Assembly: GCF_002943565.1 (NCBI RefSeq)
Contig: NZ_PJCH01000009.1
Location: 62,001-126,000 of the forward strand
Direction: 5' to 3'
DNA from: Hyphococcus luteus
Lineage (GTDB): Bacteria; Pseudomonadota; Alphaproteobacteria; Caulobacterales; Parvularculaceae
DNA: 64,000 nucleotides
This document shows, piece after piece, positions 17,436-26,706 of this stretch; position 1 is the stretch's first letter; each line of letters begins with the position of its first letter. The translations under genes and the position numbers were made by a program. A model generated the notes under the pieces. The model was not told where the DNA came from and ran no database searches. It worked only from the letters and a program-made list of their open reading frames with translations.

Positions 17436-19064
17436 CTATTCGTACTCGTTCGGATCGAAGGACCGCGTCGTCGGCGCATCTTCGGGCGGAATGTAAGGAT
17501 CGAGCAGCGGGTCCAGCGTGTTCATGAAACCCTGAAGACGCACGTCTGCATTCTCGAGCGCCTCGCCCTGGGAGACCGGCGTCATGATGCGGATCATCGC
17601 CCCGTCGGTGCGGCGCAAGCGCACGGCGTCGAAGATCAGAAGGGTCTTCATGACGAATTCGTTGGCGATCCGGCGGCTGCGCTGGTCGTACCAGTAATAG
17701 AGAAGCTGGCGCGCGCCGCGGTTTTCAATGACGATGCGGTTGTAGTGGAAAGTCGAGCCGTCGGAGAGCGTGGCCTCCTCGACTTGGTGATCGACGATCT
17801 GCCAGCCCCCGCCGGGGATGCACTGCCGCGGCGAATGCCAGCTATGCCCGTGCCGCTGCATGTCCAGATAGGCGATATAAAGGTTGAACCGTTCGTCTTC
17901 GGGGCTGGTGAGATTGGTGATGATGTAATCGTCCGCGCCGAGGACGTCGACGGTGGCGCTGTCGACATGCTGCACGTCGCTCCGCCAGCCTTCGAGTTCG
18001 TAAGGCAGGCCGGCGAGATCGGTCCGGTCGGGAATGCGCAGGATGTTGGAAATGCCGAAATGAACATAGGCGCCCGCCGCCGCGATGAGCGCGATGGAAA
18101 TCCCCGCATGCAGCATGAAGCGGTCTTTTGTCCATTTGTCAGCAGCCGGCCGGGCCTCGATGTCGGGCAGGCCAAGCAACTCGGTGAATGGTTTTTTGCC
18201 GGAAATCCGCGCCAGAATGGCGATAATCCCGAACAGAAGCGCGAGGCACAGGATGAAAACCACCCAGCCTTCAAACATGTGAATGAAGCCTTCCGCATGT
18301 TCGGTTCCGAAGCGCTGGACGAGAACGCCCGTCACTGCGATCCGGAAACTGTTCATCAAGATGGTGATGGGGATTGTCGACAGGAACACGATCGCCCGCT
18401 GCCATAACGGCGCCTGGAACAGATAGGCGGCGAGGAAGCCGAGGCTCAAAAACGGAAACAGATAGCGAAGGCCCGAACAGGCTTCCGCCACCTGCAGCTT
18501 GTAATCGCCGAGATCGATAATGTTGCCGGAAAGGAAAACGGGAATGCCGAGAAAATCGATCATCGCGACGCCGAGCTGCGACGACCAGAGCTGGAATTGC
18601 TGCGACAGGACGGTGATCACCCAGTAAGGCGGCGGCACCATGAACAGCATGAAGCCGATGGGCAAAAGCGTCAGCCAGAAAATGCGCCATCCCCCAAGCC
18701 CGAGCGCCAGCGAGGAAAACAGAAGGATCATTGCAAGGTGCTGAAAGATCATCAGCGAGGTAACGGTCAACTCTGACAGGACAAGCACGATTGCGGAGAT
18801 GGCGACGCCGGCGAGGCCGAGGAGCGCGGGCTTGCCGAGGCTGCCGCGCAGCGCGTCGCGCCGCGCCCAGATCATCCAGGCCGAAATCAGCGGCAGGAAA
18901 TAGCCGTGGCTCAGCTCCTGCTGTTCGCCCCAGCGTTTGAACAGGTTTTCGATGCCGCCCCAAAAGGCGAAGACGGTGACGGCCCCGACCACGGCGAGGA
19001 CATGGATCGGGCGTACGGTGAAGCCTGTGTTGGAGGGGCCTGCGCCGGTATTGCTGTCTGACAT
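17436..19064 (-). CDS. xrtD: Exosortase fused to EpsI domain (VPLPA-CTERM exosortase, XrtD-like)
   Basis: Encodes 542 residues. The N-terminal two-thirds is a polytopic exosortase with the full catalytic triad: Cys196 in EACSGLRYLF, Arg241 in NSFRIAV, and His262 in FIHMFEGW. A C-terminal soluble domain (about 330-542) is EpsI/DUF3485-like, marked by HSPRQCIPGGGW. Exosortases are inner-membrane transpeptidase-like enzymes that cleave PEP-CTERM proteins and attach them to a surface acceptor. The exosortase-EpsI fusion is the layout of XrtD, which recognises VPLPA-type signals, and just such a substrate is encoded at 4576-5268. It heads the leftward arm of the polysaccharide locus. Confidence 0.92.
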   Translation of the reverse strand: MSDSNTGAGPSNTGFTVRPIHVLAVVGAVTVFAFWGGIENLFKRWGEQQELSHGYFLPLISAWMIWARRDALRGSLGKPALLGLAGVAISAIVLVLSELTVTSLMIFQHLAMILLFSSLALGLGGWRIFWLTLLPIGFMLFMVPPPYWVITVLSQQFQLWSSQLGVAMIDFLGIPVFLSGNIIDLGDYKLQVAEACSGLRYLFPFLSLGFLAAYLFQAPLWQRAIVFLSTIPITILMNSFRIAVTGVLVQRFGTEHAEGFIHMFEGWVVFILCLALLFGIIAILARISGKKPFTELLGLPDIEARPAADKWTKDRFMLHAGISIALIAAAGAYVHFGISNILRIPDRTDLAGLPYELEGWRSDVQHVDSATVDVLGADDYIITNLTSPEDERFNLYIAYLDMQRHGHSWHSPRQCIPGGGWQIVDHQVEEATLSDGSTFHYNRIVIENRGARQLLYYWYDQRSRRIANEFVMKTLLIFDAVRLRRTDGAMIRIMTPVSQGEALENADVRLQGFMNTLDPLLDPYIPPEDAPTTRSFDPNEYE

Positions 19065-19531
19065 ATCGGACGGATGTTTCCTGCTGATTTGAAAAGGCGG
19101 TGTTTGTTTGAGGCGCGCCTTCCGCGTTCTCCCATGCGCGGATTAGCCGGTTTGCAGCGTATGAGCAAAAACGGCGCCGCAGATCATTTGCGGCTGGCGG
19201 CGGGGAAGTAAAGGCCTCAAAGGATAAAATTGGCGTGGGTCTGTTAGGAATGGGCCGGGGCTTTAACCTTAACCGATTTTCGTGCGAAAATTTCCGCCGG
19301 GCGCCGGGCGCGGCGCTTGCTGCAGCGCGGCGCGGGGACGGCTGCCCGCATGGAGCTCGGTTCGTCCGCCGGGGTTAGGCTTTTCGGGAGCTCGTGGGGT
19401 AAATAAAGCCTTAAGAACACGCAAGACGTGAATCTGGCCTGCGCTTTGCTGAGAGGAGCCTATGGGAAAGCGGTTCAGCGTGGTTTACCGCCTTCCCGGT
19501 TCCGAACTGAGACGCCCTTAACTGGTTAACG
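19065..19531. promoter_or_regulatory. Divergent control region of the exosortase locus
   Basis: This 467-bp gap separates the two outward-reading arms. It holds a dyad ATTTTCG-TG-CGAAAAT at 19276-19291, an AT-rich stretch around 19261-19295, and TTAAGG/CTTTAA-like short repeats near 19380-19425. No protein with credible start and codon pattern fills it. It probably carries both promoters; exact -35/-10 boxes could not be assigned with confidence. Confidence 0.5.
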
Positions 19532-20770
19532 ATGGAAAGCGGCATTTTAATGAGCATGACCGACCCTCTCGCCCCTCAGGAGCCCCAGCGTGACACGCTG
19601 CGGGACGCAGGGGCGGTTGCGCCGCTGCGCCGGGACGATTTCGACCGGGACGTGTGGTGCCTCATGGGGCTGGCCGTCGACGCCGCCGACATCACCCGCG
19701 CCATGGCCGAGATTGACGATGCGGCGCGCACCGGCCGCAAGCTCTCTTTCGTGACGCCGAATGTGAATTTTCTGGTCCGCGCCGCCGCCGATCCGGCCGC
19801 CCGGCGCGAAATCCTGAACGCCGATCTTTCCCTCGTCGACGGCGCTCCGCTGGTGATGATGGCGAAGCTCCTCGGCGTGCCCGTGCCGTCGCGCGTCGCC
19901 GGTTCCGATCTTTTCGAAGCGCTGCGCCGCCGCCCGGGTTTTGCAGGCCGGCGTCTTAAAGTCTTTTTCTTCGGCGGGCGCGACGGCGCGGCCGAAGCGG
20001 CGGCCGAGGCCCTCAACCGCGAACGCGGCGGTCTTGAGGCCGTCGGCTGGCTCAATCCCGGGTTCGGCGATGTTGACGCCATGAGTTCGGACGCCGTGAT
20101 CGACGAAATCAATGCGGCGGAGGCGGATTTCATCGTGGTCGCGCTCGGCGCCGCCAAAGGCCAGGCCTGGATCGACCGTAATCAGGGCCGGCTGACCGCG
20201 CCGGTGATGTCTCATCTCGGCGCCGTTGTCGATTTCACTGCCGGCGGCGTCGCCCGCGCGCCGCAATGGGTCGCCAGGGCCGGTCTCGAATGGGCCTGGC
20301 GGATCAAGGAAGAGCCTTCCCTTTGGAAGCGGTACTATAAAGACGGTCTCGGTCTCGCCCGTCTCGTCCTGACCGGGCTGGCCCCGCAGCTCGGCCGCAG
20401 GCGGCTGGACGCGGCTGGCGAAGCCGGCGCTGATCTCGAAGCCGCGCCGGCGGAAACGATCATCCGGCTCTCCGGCGATCTGGGCCATCGAAATCTCGCT
20501 CCCGTGCGCGAGGCGTTCCGCGCCGCGGCCGCGCGCGGCAAGTCCGTGCGGCTCGATTTCAGCGGCGCCGGCCGGGTCGATCGCGCCTTTCTCGGCCAGC
20601 TTTTGATGCTGGAAAAGCATCTCGGACGCGCCGGCGCCCAAATCCGCATTTCCGGCGCAAACCGGAATGTGGCGGCGCTCCTCGCCGCCAACCGCATGCG
20701 CTATGCGCCCGCGCAGGCCGCGGACGTCTCCGGCGCGGACGCCGCGACGGCCCGCAAGGCGGCGGTTTGA
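19532..20770 (+). CDS. WecG/TagA/CpsF glycosyltransferase fused to a C-terminal STAS domain
   Basis: Encodes 412 residues if the first ATG is used; ATGs at 19550 and 19556 are alternatives and none has a strong ribosome site. Residues about 40-260 are the WecG/TagA/CpsF (GT26) fold: TPNVNFLVRAA, LVDGAPLVMMAKLLG, RVAGSDLFEAL, VALGAAKGQAWI and GAVVDFTAGGVARAPQW. GT26 enzymes transfer N-acetylmannosaminuronate or similar sugars to lipid-linked acceptors. Residues about 310-395 form a STAS (anti-anti-sigma-like) domain, where the usual phosphorylated Ser in D-S-S-G is replaced (VDRAFLGQLL). First gene of the rightward arm. GT family is clear; the STAS call is moderately strong. Confidence 0.85.
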   Translation: MESGILMSMTDPLAPQEPQRDTLRDAGAVAPLRRDDFDRDVWCLMGLAVDAADITRAMAEIDDAARTGRKLSFVTPNVNFLVRAAADPAARREILNADLSLVDGAPLVMMAKLLGVPVPSRVAGSDLFEALRRRPGFAGRRLKVFFFGGRDGAAEAAAEALNRERGGLEAVGWLNPGFGDVDAMSSDAVIDEINAAEADFIVVALGAAKGQAWIDRNQGRLTAPVMSHLGAVVDFTAGGVARAPQWVARAGLEWAWRIKEEPSLWKRYYKDGLGLARLVLTGLAPQLGRRRLDAAGEAGADLEAAPAETIIRLSGDLGHRNLAPVREAFRAAAARGKSVRLDFSGAGRVDRAFLGQLLMLEKHLGRAGAQIRISGANRNVAALLAANRMRYAPAQAADVSGADAATARKAAV

Positions 20771-20840
20771 AACAGGATTTCATTGTAACGGGAGCCCATT
20801 AGTGGCACATCAACGGTTCTTGAAGAAAAGGGTGGAGAAC

Positions 20841-23264
20841 ATGACGGCATCAGCAAAACATTTCATGCGCGCAGTGAAAAACGCGCGTCCTTGGCGCGTT
20901 TCGCGGCTGGCCGCCGTGTCTCTCCTGGCGATGTCGGCGGCCTGCGCGTCGCCGGAGCAGAAGGTCGAGCGCTATTCCAACGAAGCCGCCGAATTTTTCG
21001 AAAACGGCGAGCTGACCAAGGCCTATATCCAGTATCAAAATGTGCTGAAAATCGACGAGGAAAACGTCCCGGCGCTGCTCGGTCTCGCAGAGATCGCCGA
21101 GCAGCGGCAGGATTTTCAAGGCATGTTCAGCTATCTGCAGCGCGTCTTGCGTCTCGATCCGAACCAGGTCGATGCGCGTGTGAAGATCGGCAAGATTTAT
21201 CTTCTCGGCAGCGACGAAACGGCGGCGCTTGAGGAAGCCGAGAAAGCCCTGGAGCTCGAGCCCGACAATCTCGACGCCATGGCGTTGAAAGCGGGCGTCC
21301 TGTTGAAAATCGGCGACAACGCCAGCGCGGTCGAACTCGCCCGCCAAGTGCTGGGGCGGGATCCCGCCAATCCTGAAGCGGTGACGGTGATCGTCACCGA
21401 TCATATGACGAAGAATGAAAAGGAAGAGGCGCTCGCCGAACTCGACAAGGCGCTCGACATCGATCCCCAGCTGGCGATGCTGCAGCTCCTGCGCATCTAT
21501 GTTCTCCAGAGCCTCGACCGCACAGATGACGTGCGCGAGGCCTATGCCCGCATGATCGAGCTCTTCCCGGAACAAACGGCGTATCGCCGTGTTTACGCGG
21601 GCGAATTGATCCGCCTTGGAGAATATGAGGCGGCGCGCAAACAACTTGAAGCCGTGGTCGAGAAAGAGCCCGGCAATCTCGCTGTGAAGATGGATGTCGT
21701 TCGCGTGATCAAGGCGGGTGAGGGGAACGCCGCCGCCGAAGCGAAACTGAAAAGCTATGTTGAGGCGGACCCGGACAATGTGGATCTCAAATTCGCGCTC
21801 GTTGATTACTATCTGGGCGAAGACACGCCTGAAAAAGCGAATGACCTCTTAGACGAGCTTGCCGGCAGCGACGATATCGACATTTCGCTTCGCGCCAAAA
21901 ACAAGCTTGCCGGGACGCTTATGAACTCCGGCGACAAGGAGGCCGCGCACGCGCTTACGGATGAAATTCTCGCTGCTGACGACCGCAACACCCAGGCGCT
22001 GTTGCGCAGGGCCGCGTTCGAGATCGAAGCGGAAGAGTACGATCAGGCGATCGTGGATTTGCGCACGGTTCTCGACAACAGCCCCGATACGTATCAGGCG
22101 AATGTCCTGATGTCCGCCGCTTTCGAAGCGCAGGGCAACGCCAGCTTCGCCCGGGCCGAACTCGCCAAGTCTTTTGAAAACAGCAATCGCGACCCGAATG
22201 TGGCGAACCATTTCGCCAAATTCCTTCTGCGCCAGAAGGATGCGGACCGCGCCGAGGAGGTGCTTCTGGATTCGCTCGCCGCGCATGAGGATGATGTCGA
22301 AAACATGAAGCTGCTCGCCTCGATCCGGCTTGCGCGTCAGGACTGGCGCGGCGCCGAGGAAGTGGGCGAAATGATCGAACGCGCTGGCGGCGACAGCGCG
22401 CTCGGGTCCAATGTCAAGGCCGCCGCCTATGTGGGGCTCGAAGATTATGACAGCGTCATTGAAACGCTGAATGAGCGCCAGGCCCAAAGGCCGCTCGATA
22501 CGCAGCCCCTGGCGGCGCTCGTCAACGCCTATATTCGCCAGGACCGCACGGACGAAGCCGAAGCCATGCTCGAGCGGATGCTTGAGAATGAGCCGGACAA
22601 CTACCCGGCGCTCATTCTTCTTGCGCGCGTTTATAGCGAGAAAGGCCAGATGGAAGACGCCGAATCGACTCTGGTGAAAGCGACCCAAGCCAGTCCCGAC
22701 CGCGCGCAGGCCTATGAAATTCTGTACCGGACCTATCTCAGCCGCGGCCAGCAGGACAAGGCGGCGGCGCTGATCGAACGCGGTCTTGCCGCGGCGCCCG
22801 ACAACGACGCGCTCAAGGTTTACAAGGCGGATGTTCTGCTGTCGCAAGGCAGGCGCGAGGAGGCGCTCGACCTTTATTCGGAGCTGATCAAGGTCCGTCC
22901 GAACGACCGGATTATCGCGAACAATTTCGTCAGCCTGTCGAGCGATCTGCGTCAGGACGAGAAAAGCGTCGCCCGCGCGCTGGAAGTCGCCAAAGTGATC
23001 GAAAATCTCGGCAATCCGTATTTTCGCGACACCGTCGGCTGGGCTTATTACCGCGCCGGCGAATATGACAAGGCGCTTCAATATCTTAAAGAAGCGGCGG
23101 CGGGCGCTGAGAACAATGGCGAGATCCTTTATCATCTGGGCGCCGCCCAGGCCGCTTCGGGCGATGAAGCCGCTGCGAAAGCCACGCTGGAAAAAGCGCT
23201 TTCCGTCAGCGGAGAGGATTTCGCATTTGTCAACGAAGTGCGGACGCTGCTAGACCGCCTGTAG
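20841..23264 (+). CDS. PrsT-like TPR lipoprotein of the exosortase/EPS system
   Basis: Encodes 807 residues from an ATG at 20841 preceded by GGTGGAG. A lipoprotein signal (SLLAMSAAC, Cys35) places it at a membrane facing the periplasm. The rest is about twenty tetratricopeptide-like helical repeats, visible as recurring A-x(3)-L-x(2)-A-L-x(2)-D/E-P patterns (for example YLQRVLRLDPNQVDARVKIG and ALELEPDNLDAMALKAGVLL). Large TPR lipoproteins of this kind (PrsT) accompany exosortases and act as scaffolds for polysaccharide polymerisation or export. It lies between the GT-STAS and ATPase genes on the same strand. Confidence 0.88.
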   Translation: MTASAKHFMRAVKNARPWRVSRLAAVSLLAMSAACASPEQKVERYSNEAAEFFENGELTKAYIQYQNVLKIDEENVPALLGLAEIAEQRQDFQGMFSYLQRVLRLDPNQVDARVKIGKIYLLGSDETAALEEAEKALELEPDNLDAMALKAGVLLKIGDNASAVELARQVLGRDPANPEAVTVIVTDHMTKNEKEEALAELDKALDIDPQLAMLQLLRIYVLQSLDRTDDVREAYARMIELFPEQTAYRRVYAGELIRLGEYEAARKQLEAVVEKEPGNLAVKMDVVRVIKAGEGNAAAEAKLKSYVEADPDNVDLKFALVDYYLGEDTPEKANDLLDELAGSDDIDISLRAKNKLAGTLMNSGDKEAAHALTDEILAADDRNTQALLRRAAFEIEAEEYDQAIVDLRTVLDNSPDTYQANVLMSAAFEAQGNASFARAELAKSFENSNRDPNVANHFAKFLLRQKDADRAEEVLLDSLAAHEDDVENMKLLASIRLARQDWRGAEEVGEMIERAGGDSALGSNVKAAAYVGLEDYDSVIETLNERQAQRPLDTQPLAALVNAYIRQDRTDEAEAMLERMLENEPDNYPALILLARVYSEKGQMEDAESTLVKATQASPDRAQAYEILYRTYLSRGQQDKAAALIERGLAAAPDNDALKVYKADVLLSQGRREEALDLYSELIKVRPNDRIIANNFVSLSSDLRQDEKSVARALEVAKVIENLGNPYFRDTVGWAYYRAGEYDKALQYLKEAAAGAENNGEILYHLGAAQAASGDEAAAKATLEKALSVSGEDFAFVNEVRTLLDRL

Positions 23265-23332
23265 CGGCGCGAGACGCGTAGTCGTCCGTTTACGATGCAG
23301 CGCCGCTGGCGCCGATTGGATGCGTTGAACGA

Positions 23333-25513
23333 ATGTACGAGCAGTTTTTCGGCCTAGCGGAAAAACCGTTTTCCATACAGCCGGATCCGTCCTTCCTGTA
23401 TTGGGGGCGGACCCACAGGCTCGCCTATGCGATGCTGGAATACGGCGTTCTGAACTATGCCGGGATTTCCGTCATCACCGGCGAGGTCGGCTGCGGCAAG
23501 ACCACGCTGATCCACCGGCTGCTCGATCAGCTGTCCGACACCCATACGGTGACGCTGCTCTCCAATATTCAGGAAGGGCGGGGCGACCTTTTGAGCTGGG
23601 TGCTGATGGGGTTCGGGCAGCCCTTCAGCGACGACAATCACGTGGCGCTCTTCTCCCAGCTCCAGAGCTTTTTCATCGGCGAATACGCCAAGGGCAAACG
23701 CGTCGTCCTGATCATCGACGAGGCGCAGAACCTGTCGATGGACATGCTGGAGGAGTTGAGACTCCTTTCCAACATCAACGCCGGCAAGGACCAGCTTTTA
23801 CAGTTGATCCTGGTCGGCCAGCCGGAATTGAAAGACGTTCTCAACCGGCCTGAGCTGTTGCAGCTGGCGCAGCGCATCGGCTCGGATTTTCACTTAACGC
23901 CGCTGAGCCGCGAAGAAGTCCACTCTTATATCGAAACGCGGTTGTCGATCGCCGGCTGCCGCCGCCGGGTTTTCACCGAGCGCGCTATTGACCTGATTGC
24001 GGAGCAATCGCGCGGCGTTCCGCGCGTCATCAACATTATCGCCGACACGGCGCTCGTTTATGCATTTTCCGCAGAGGACCTCGTCGTCGGCGTGGAGACG
24101 ATCCGCAGCGTCGTGCGCGATAAAAAAGCTTACGGCGTCTTCGGCATCGCCGCCAATGAGCCGGGCGTGGGGCCGATCTCTTCGGATGAGGATGACGGAG
24201 AAGGGCCGGACGCTTTTGTCGGCGAGCAAAATCGCGCGGCTTACGAGGCGGCGGGGCCTGCGTATGCTCCCGGCCCGGACGAAGGCAACCGTGTTTCTCC
24301 CGGCGCGGCGGCGGAGCAGCGCGCCGGCGTGCGCGCCGATGTGCGGGCGCGGTTGATGCCGGCGGGCAGCGATCTTTCCCCGCCTGACGCGCATGCGCCG
24401 TCCGCGCCCGCCTATGAGCCGGCGCACGAAGCGGACGCTTATGGAGCGCCGGAACGTGAGCCGGCTCCCCGCCAGGAAGAAGCTTACGAAATTGCGCCTG
24501 AACCGGCCCTGCAAGAGCCGCCCGTCACCGGCGTCGTGATCGTCGGCGCCGATCCGCGCGTGTCGCCCGAAGCCTCCATTCGCTCCGTAGGGGACGGGCG
24601 GCCGGTGGTGTTTGTCCCCATGACGGCGATGAACGAAGCGATCGCGCAAGCCAGGAAAGCGGGCGCCGAAATCGTCGAACCGGGCAAGGGGCTGCAGACC
24701 GGCGGACGGGCGAAAAACGCCGGCTACAGACAATTGAAAAAGATCGCGCCGGATCTTTCTTATGTGCAGTTTATCGAAGCCGGCGCGGCGCTCGATCCGG
24801 ATTGGCTGAGCGCGGCGGAAAATTTCATGCAGCGCCGGCCCGAGGTCGCCGTCATTGACGGGCGCATGCGCAACAGCAAGGGCGAATTGTTCTCTTTTCC
24901 GACGCTCGCTGAACAGCGCCTGCGCGATGCGGCGGGCGAAATCGTCTCTGTCGCCGGCGGCGGCGCTTTTGTGCGCGCCGATGCGTTTGAGGCCGCCGGC
25001 GGTTTTCGCGGCGATCTGTTGTCTTGCGAGGTCGACGATCTTTGCATCCGTCAGCGCCGCCGCGGCTCCCATATCTGGCGGCTTGAGGCGGACATGGCCA
25101 TCAATGCGCAGCGCCGCCGGCGCGGCTGGTGGGGCCGTTCGGTCTTGCGCGGCTTCGACAACGCCTACGCCATGTCGCTGCATGGCGGCCCGCCGGAGCG
25201 GCACGGCGTCGGCCAGACCCTGAACGCGATTATCTGGGGCCTTGTCTTTCCGCTTTTCATTCTCGCTTCCGCCGGTCTTGGCGCGCTGGTGGCCTCGAAG
25301 CTTGCGCCGATGATGCAGGCCCCGCTGGTGGCCGCCGGCGTGCTCGCCGCCGGCGCCGGCATATACGGACTGAAAATTCTCGCGAGTCTTCTTGTGCGCG
25401 GGCCGTTCAGGCTTTCTTCCTGGGGCGGCGCCTTCGGCGCCGTGCTCGGCCGGATTCCCGAAGCGCTCGGCGTTTTGCGTTTCTGGTTCGGCGGCGATCG
25501 TCCGGCGCGATGA
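23333..25513 (+). CDS. ExeA-like AAA ATPase fused to a degenerate GT2-like membrane domain
   Basis: Encodes 726 residues. Residues 1-270 are a GspA/ExeA-like ATPase, as in XrtA-associated ATPases: FFGLAEKPFSIQPDPSFLYW start, Walker A GEVGCGKTT (50-58), Walker B VVLIIDEAQNL. A Pro/Ala/Glu linker (about 275-395) follows. Residues about 395-610 look like a GT-A glycosyltransferase (GRAKNAGYRQL, VQFIEAGAALDPDWL, GGGAFVRADAFEAAGGF, DDLCIRQRRRGSHIWRL), but the metal-binding DxD position reads EAGA. Two hydrophobic segments (about 630-690) end the protein. ATPase function is likely; the transferase half is probably catalytically dead. The stop overlaps the next start as ATGA. Confidence 0.85.
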   Translation: MYEQFFGLAEKPFSIQPDPSFLYWGRTHRLAYAMLEYGVLNYAGISVITGEVGCGKTTLIHRLLDQLSDTHTVTLLSNIQEGRGDLLSWVLMGFGQPFSDDNHVALFSQLQSFFIGEYAKGKRVVLIIDEAQNLSMDMLEELRLLSNINAGKDQLLQLILVGQPELKDVLNRPELLQLAQRIGSDFHLTPLSREEVHSYIETRLSIAGCRRRVFTERAIDLIAEQSRGVPRVINIIADTALVYAFSAEDLVVGVETIRSVVRDKKAYGVFGIAANEPGVGPISSDEDDGEGPDAFVGEQNRAAYEAAGPAYAPGPDEGNRVSPGAAAEQRAGVRADVRARLMPAGSDLSPPDAHAPSAPAYEPAHEADAYGAPEREPAPRQEEAYEIAPEPALQEPPVTGVVIVGADPRVSPEASIRSVGDGRPVVFVPMTAMNEAIAQARKAGAEIVEPGKGLQTGGRAKNAGYRQLKKIAPDLSYVQFIEAGAALDPDWLSAAENFMQRRPEVAVIDGRMRNSKGELFSFPTLAEQRLRDAAGEIVSVAGGGAFVRADAFEAAGGFRGDLLSCEVDDLCIRQRRRGSHIWRLEADMAINAQRRRRGWWGRSVLRGFDNAYAMSLHGGPPERHGVGQTLNAIIWGLVFPLFILASAGLGALVASKLAPMMQAPLVAAGVLAAGAGIYGLKILASLLVRGPFRLSSWGGAFGAVLGRIPEALGVLRFWFGGDRPAR

Positions 25514-26706
25514 CCCTGCTTGTCTATCTCTTGCTGACGCCGCTTGTCCTGGCGGGGCTGGCGTTTTCGATTTTTCTTGCGCTTGAAATCGCCGCGGCCT
25601 TGAGCGCGCGCGATGAAGAGCGCGCGGATGCGCCGGCGCCGCCCTTTGTCGTGGTCATTCCCGCCCACAACGAAGCCGGAACCATTGCGCCGGTGCTGGA
25701 GAATGTGCGCGGCTGCGTGCGCGAGGGCGACCGCATTCTCGTGGTCGCCGACAATTGCGCCGACCAGACCGCCGATATTGCGCGCGCCGCCGGAGTCGAC
25801 GTCATCGAACGCAACGATCCGTCGCGGCGCGGCAAGGGCTATGCGTTGCAATTCGCGCTCGATCATTTGCGGCGCGCGCCGCCGGCGATCGTCGTTTTCA
25901 GCGATGCTGACTGTCAGTTCGCGCCGGGGGCGCTGCAGCGCGTGGCGGCGGCGGCGCAGGCCTCCGGCCGGCCGGCGCAGGCGCTTTATCTGATGACGGC
26001 GCCGGCCGGCGCGGGCCCGCGTCTTCAGGCGTCGGAATTCGCCTGGGCCTTCATGAACAACGCCCGCATGCGCGGACTGCAGCGTCTGTTCAACGTCACG
26101 CGTTTCACCGGCGCCGGGTTCGCCGCGCCATGGCCGGCGCTCGCCGATCTTCAACTTGCTTCCGGTGAAATCGTTGAAGACCTGGCGCTGACCATGGCGC
26201 TGATTCGCAAAGGCGCGCCGCCGATGCTGGTTGCGGACGCGCTTGTCGTCAGCGAGTTTCCGACAGACGATGCGGCGCTGACGCGGCAGGCTGCGCGCTG
26301 GTCCATCGGGTCCATGCGCTATTCGGCGCGCGCGGGGCTGGCGGCGTTGCTCGAAGGCGTCTTTAAAGGCCGGCCTTCCCAGATCGGCGCCGCCGTCGAT
26401 CTGATGGTGCCGCCGCTGACGGTGTTTGCGGCTGCGCTGACGATGCTTGTGTTGTTTGGTTTTCTGGCGGGATTGTTTGTTGGCGCATGGATGCTTTTCG
26501 CACTCGCGCTTTGCGCGCTTGTCATCGCGGCGGCGGCGGTCGTCGCCGGCTGGCGGCGTTACGGACGCGACGCGTTGCCGCCCGAATCATTGGGCGGGCT
26601 TTTTGCGCTTCTTGCGTCAAAAGCATCCGTATTCGGATCGCATGGGCGCAAAAGTGCGAAGTCATGGACGCCGACGCGCGGTGATTCGGGCGGTGAAAAC
26701 GGATAA
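25510..26706 (+). CDS. GT2 family membrane glycosyltransferase
   Basis: Encodes 398 residues from the ATG inside the upstream stop (ATGA overlap), so it is translationally coupled to the ATPase-GT gene. An N-terminal helix (LLVYLLLTPLVLAGLAFSIF) precedes a GT-A domain with PAHNEAGTI, VADNCADQTADIA, the DAD metal site at residues 132-134 (SDADCQF) and a QAARWSIG segment equivalent to the QxxRW motif. C-terminal helices (VFAAALTMLVLFGFLAGLF and following) anchor it in the inner membrane. It probably adds a sugar during polysaccharide repeat-unit or polymer synthesis. Substrate is unknown. Confidence 0.9.
   Translation: MTLLVYLLLTPLVLAGLAFSIFLALEIAAALSARDEERADAPAPPFVVVIPAHNEAGTIAPVLENVRGCVREGDRILVVADNCADQTADIARAAGVDVIERNDPSRRGKGYALQFALDHLRRAPPAIVVFSDADCQFAPGALQRVAAAAQASGRPAQALYLMTAPAGAGPRLQASEFAWAFMNNARMRGLQRLFNVTRFTGAGFAAPWPALADLQLASGEIVEDLALTMALIRKGAPPMLVADALVVSEFPTDDAALTRQAARWSIGSMRYSARAGLAALLEGVFKGRPSQIGAAVDLMVPPLTVFAAALTMLVLFGFLAGLFVGAWMLFALALCALVIAAAAVVAGWRRYGRDALPPESLGGLFALLASKASVFGSHGRKSAKSWTPTRGDSGGENG

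Noticed and set aside
17144-17479. Short reverse frame in the gap after the exosortase gene
   Set aside because: Pro/Arg-rich, overlaps the exosortase C-terminus in another frame and has no ribosome site.
21849-23135. Reverse open frame (about 430 codons) opposite the TPR lipoprotein
   Set aside because: The forward frame has a lipobox, a ribosome site and regular TPR repeats.
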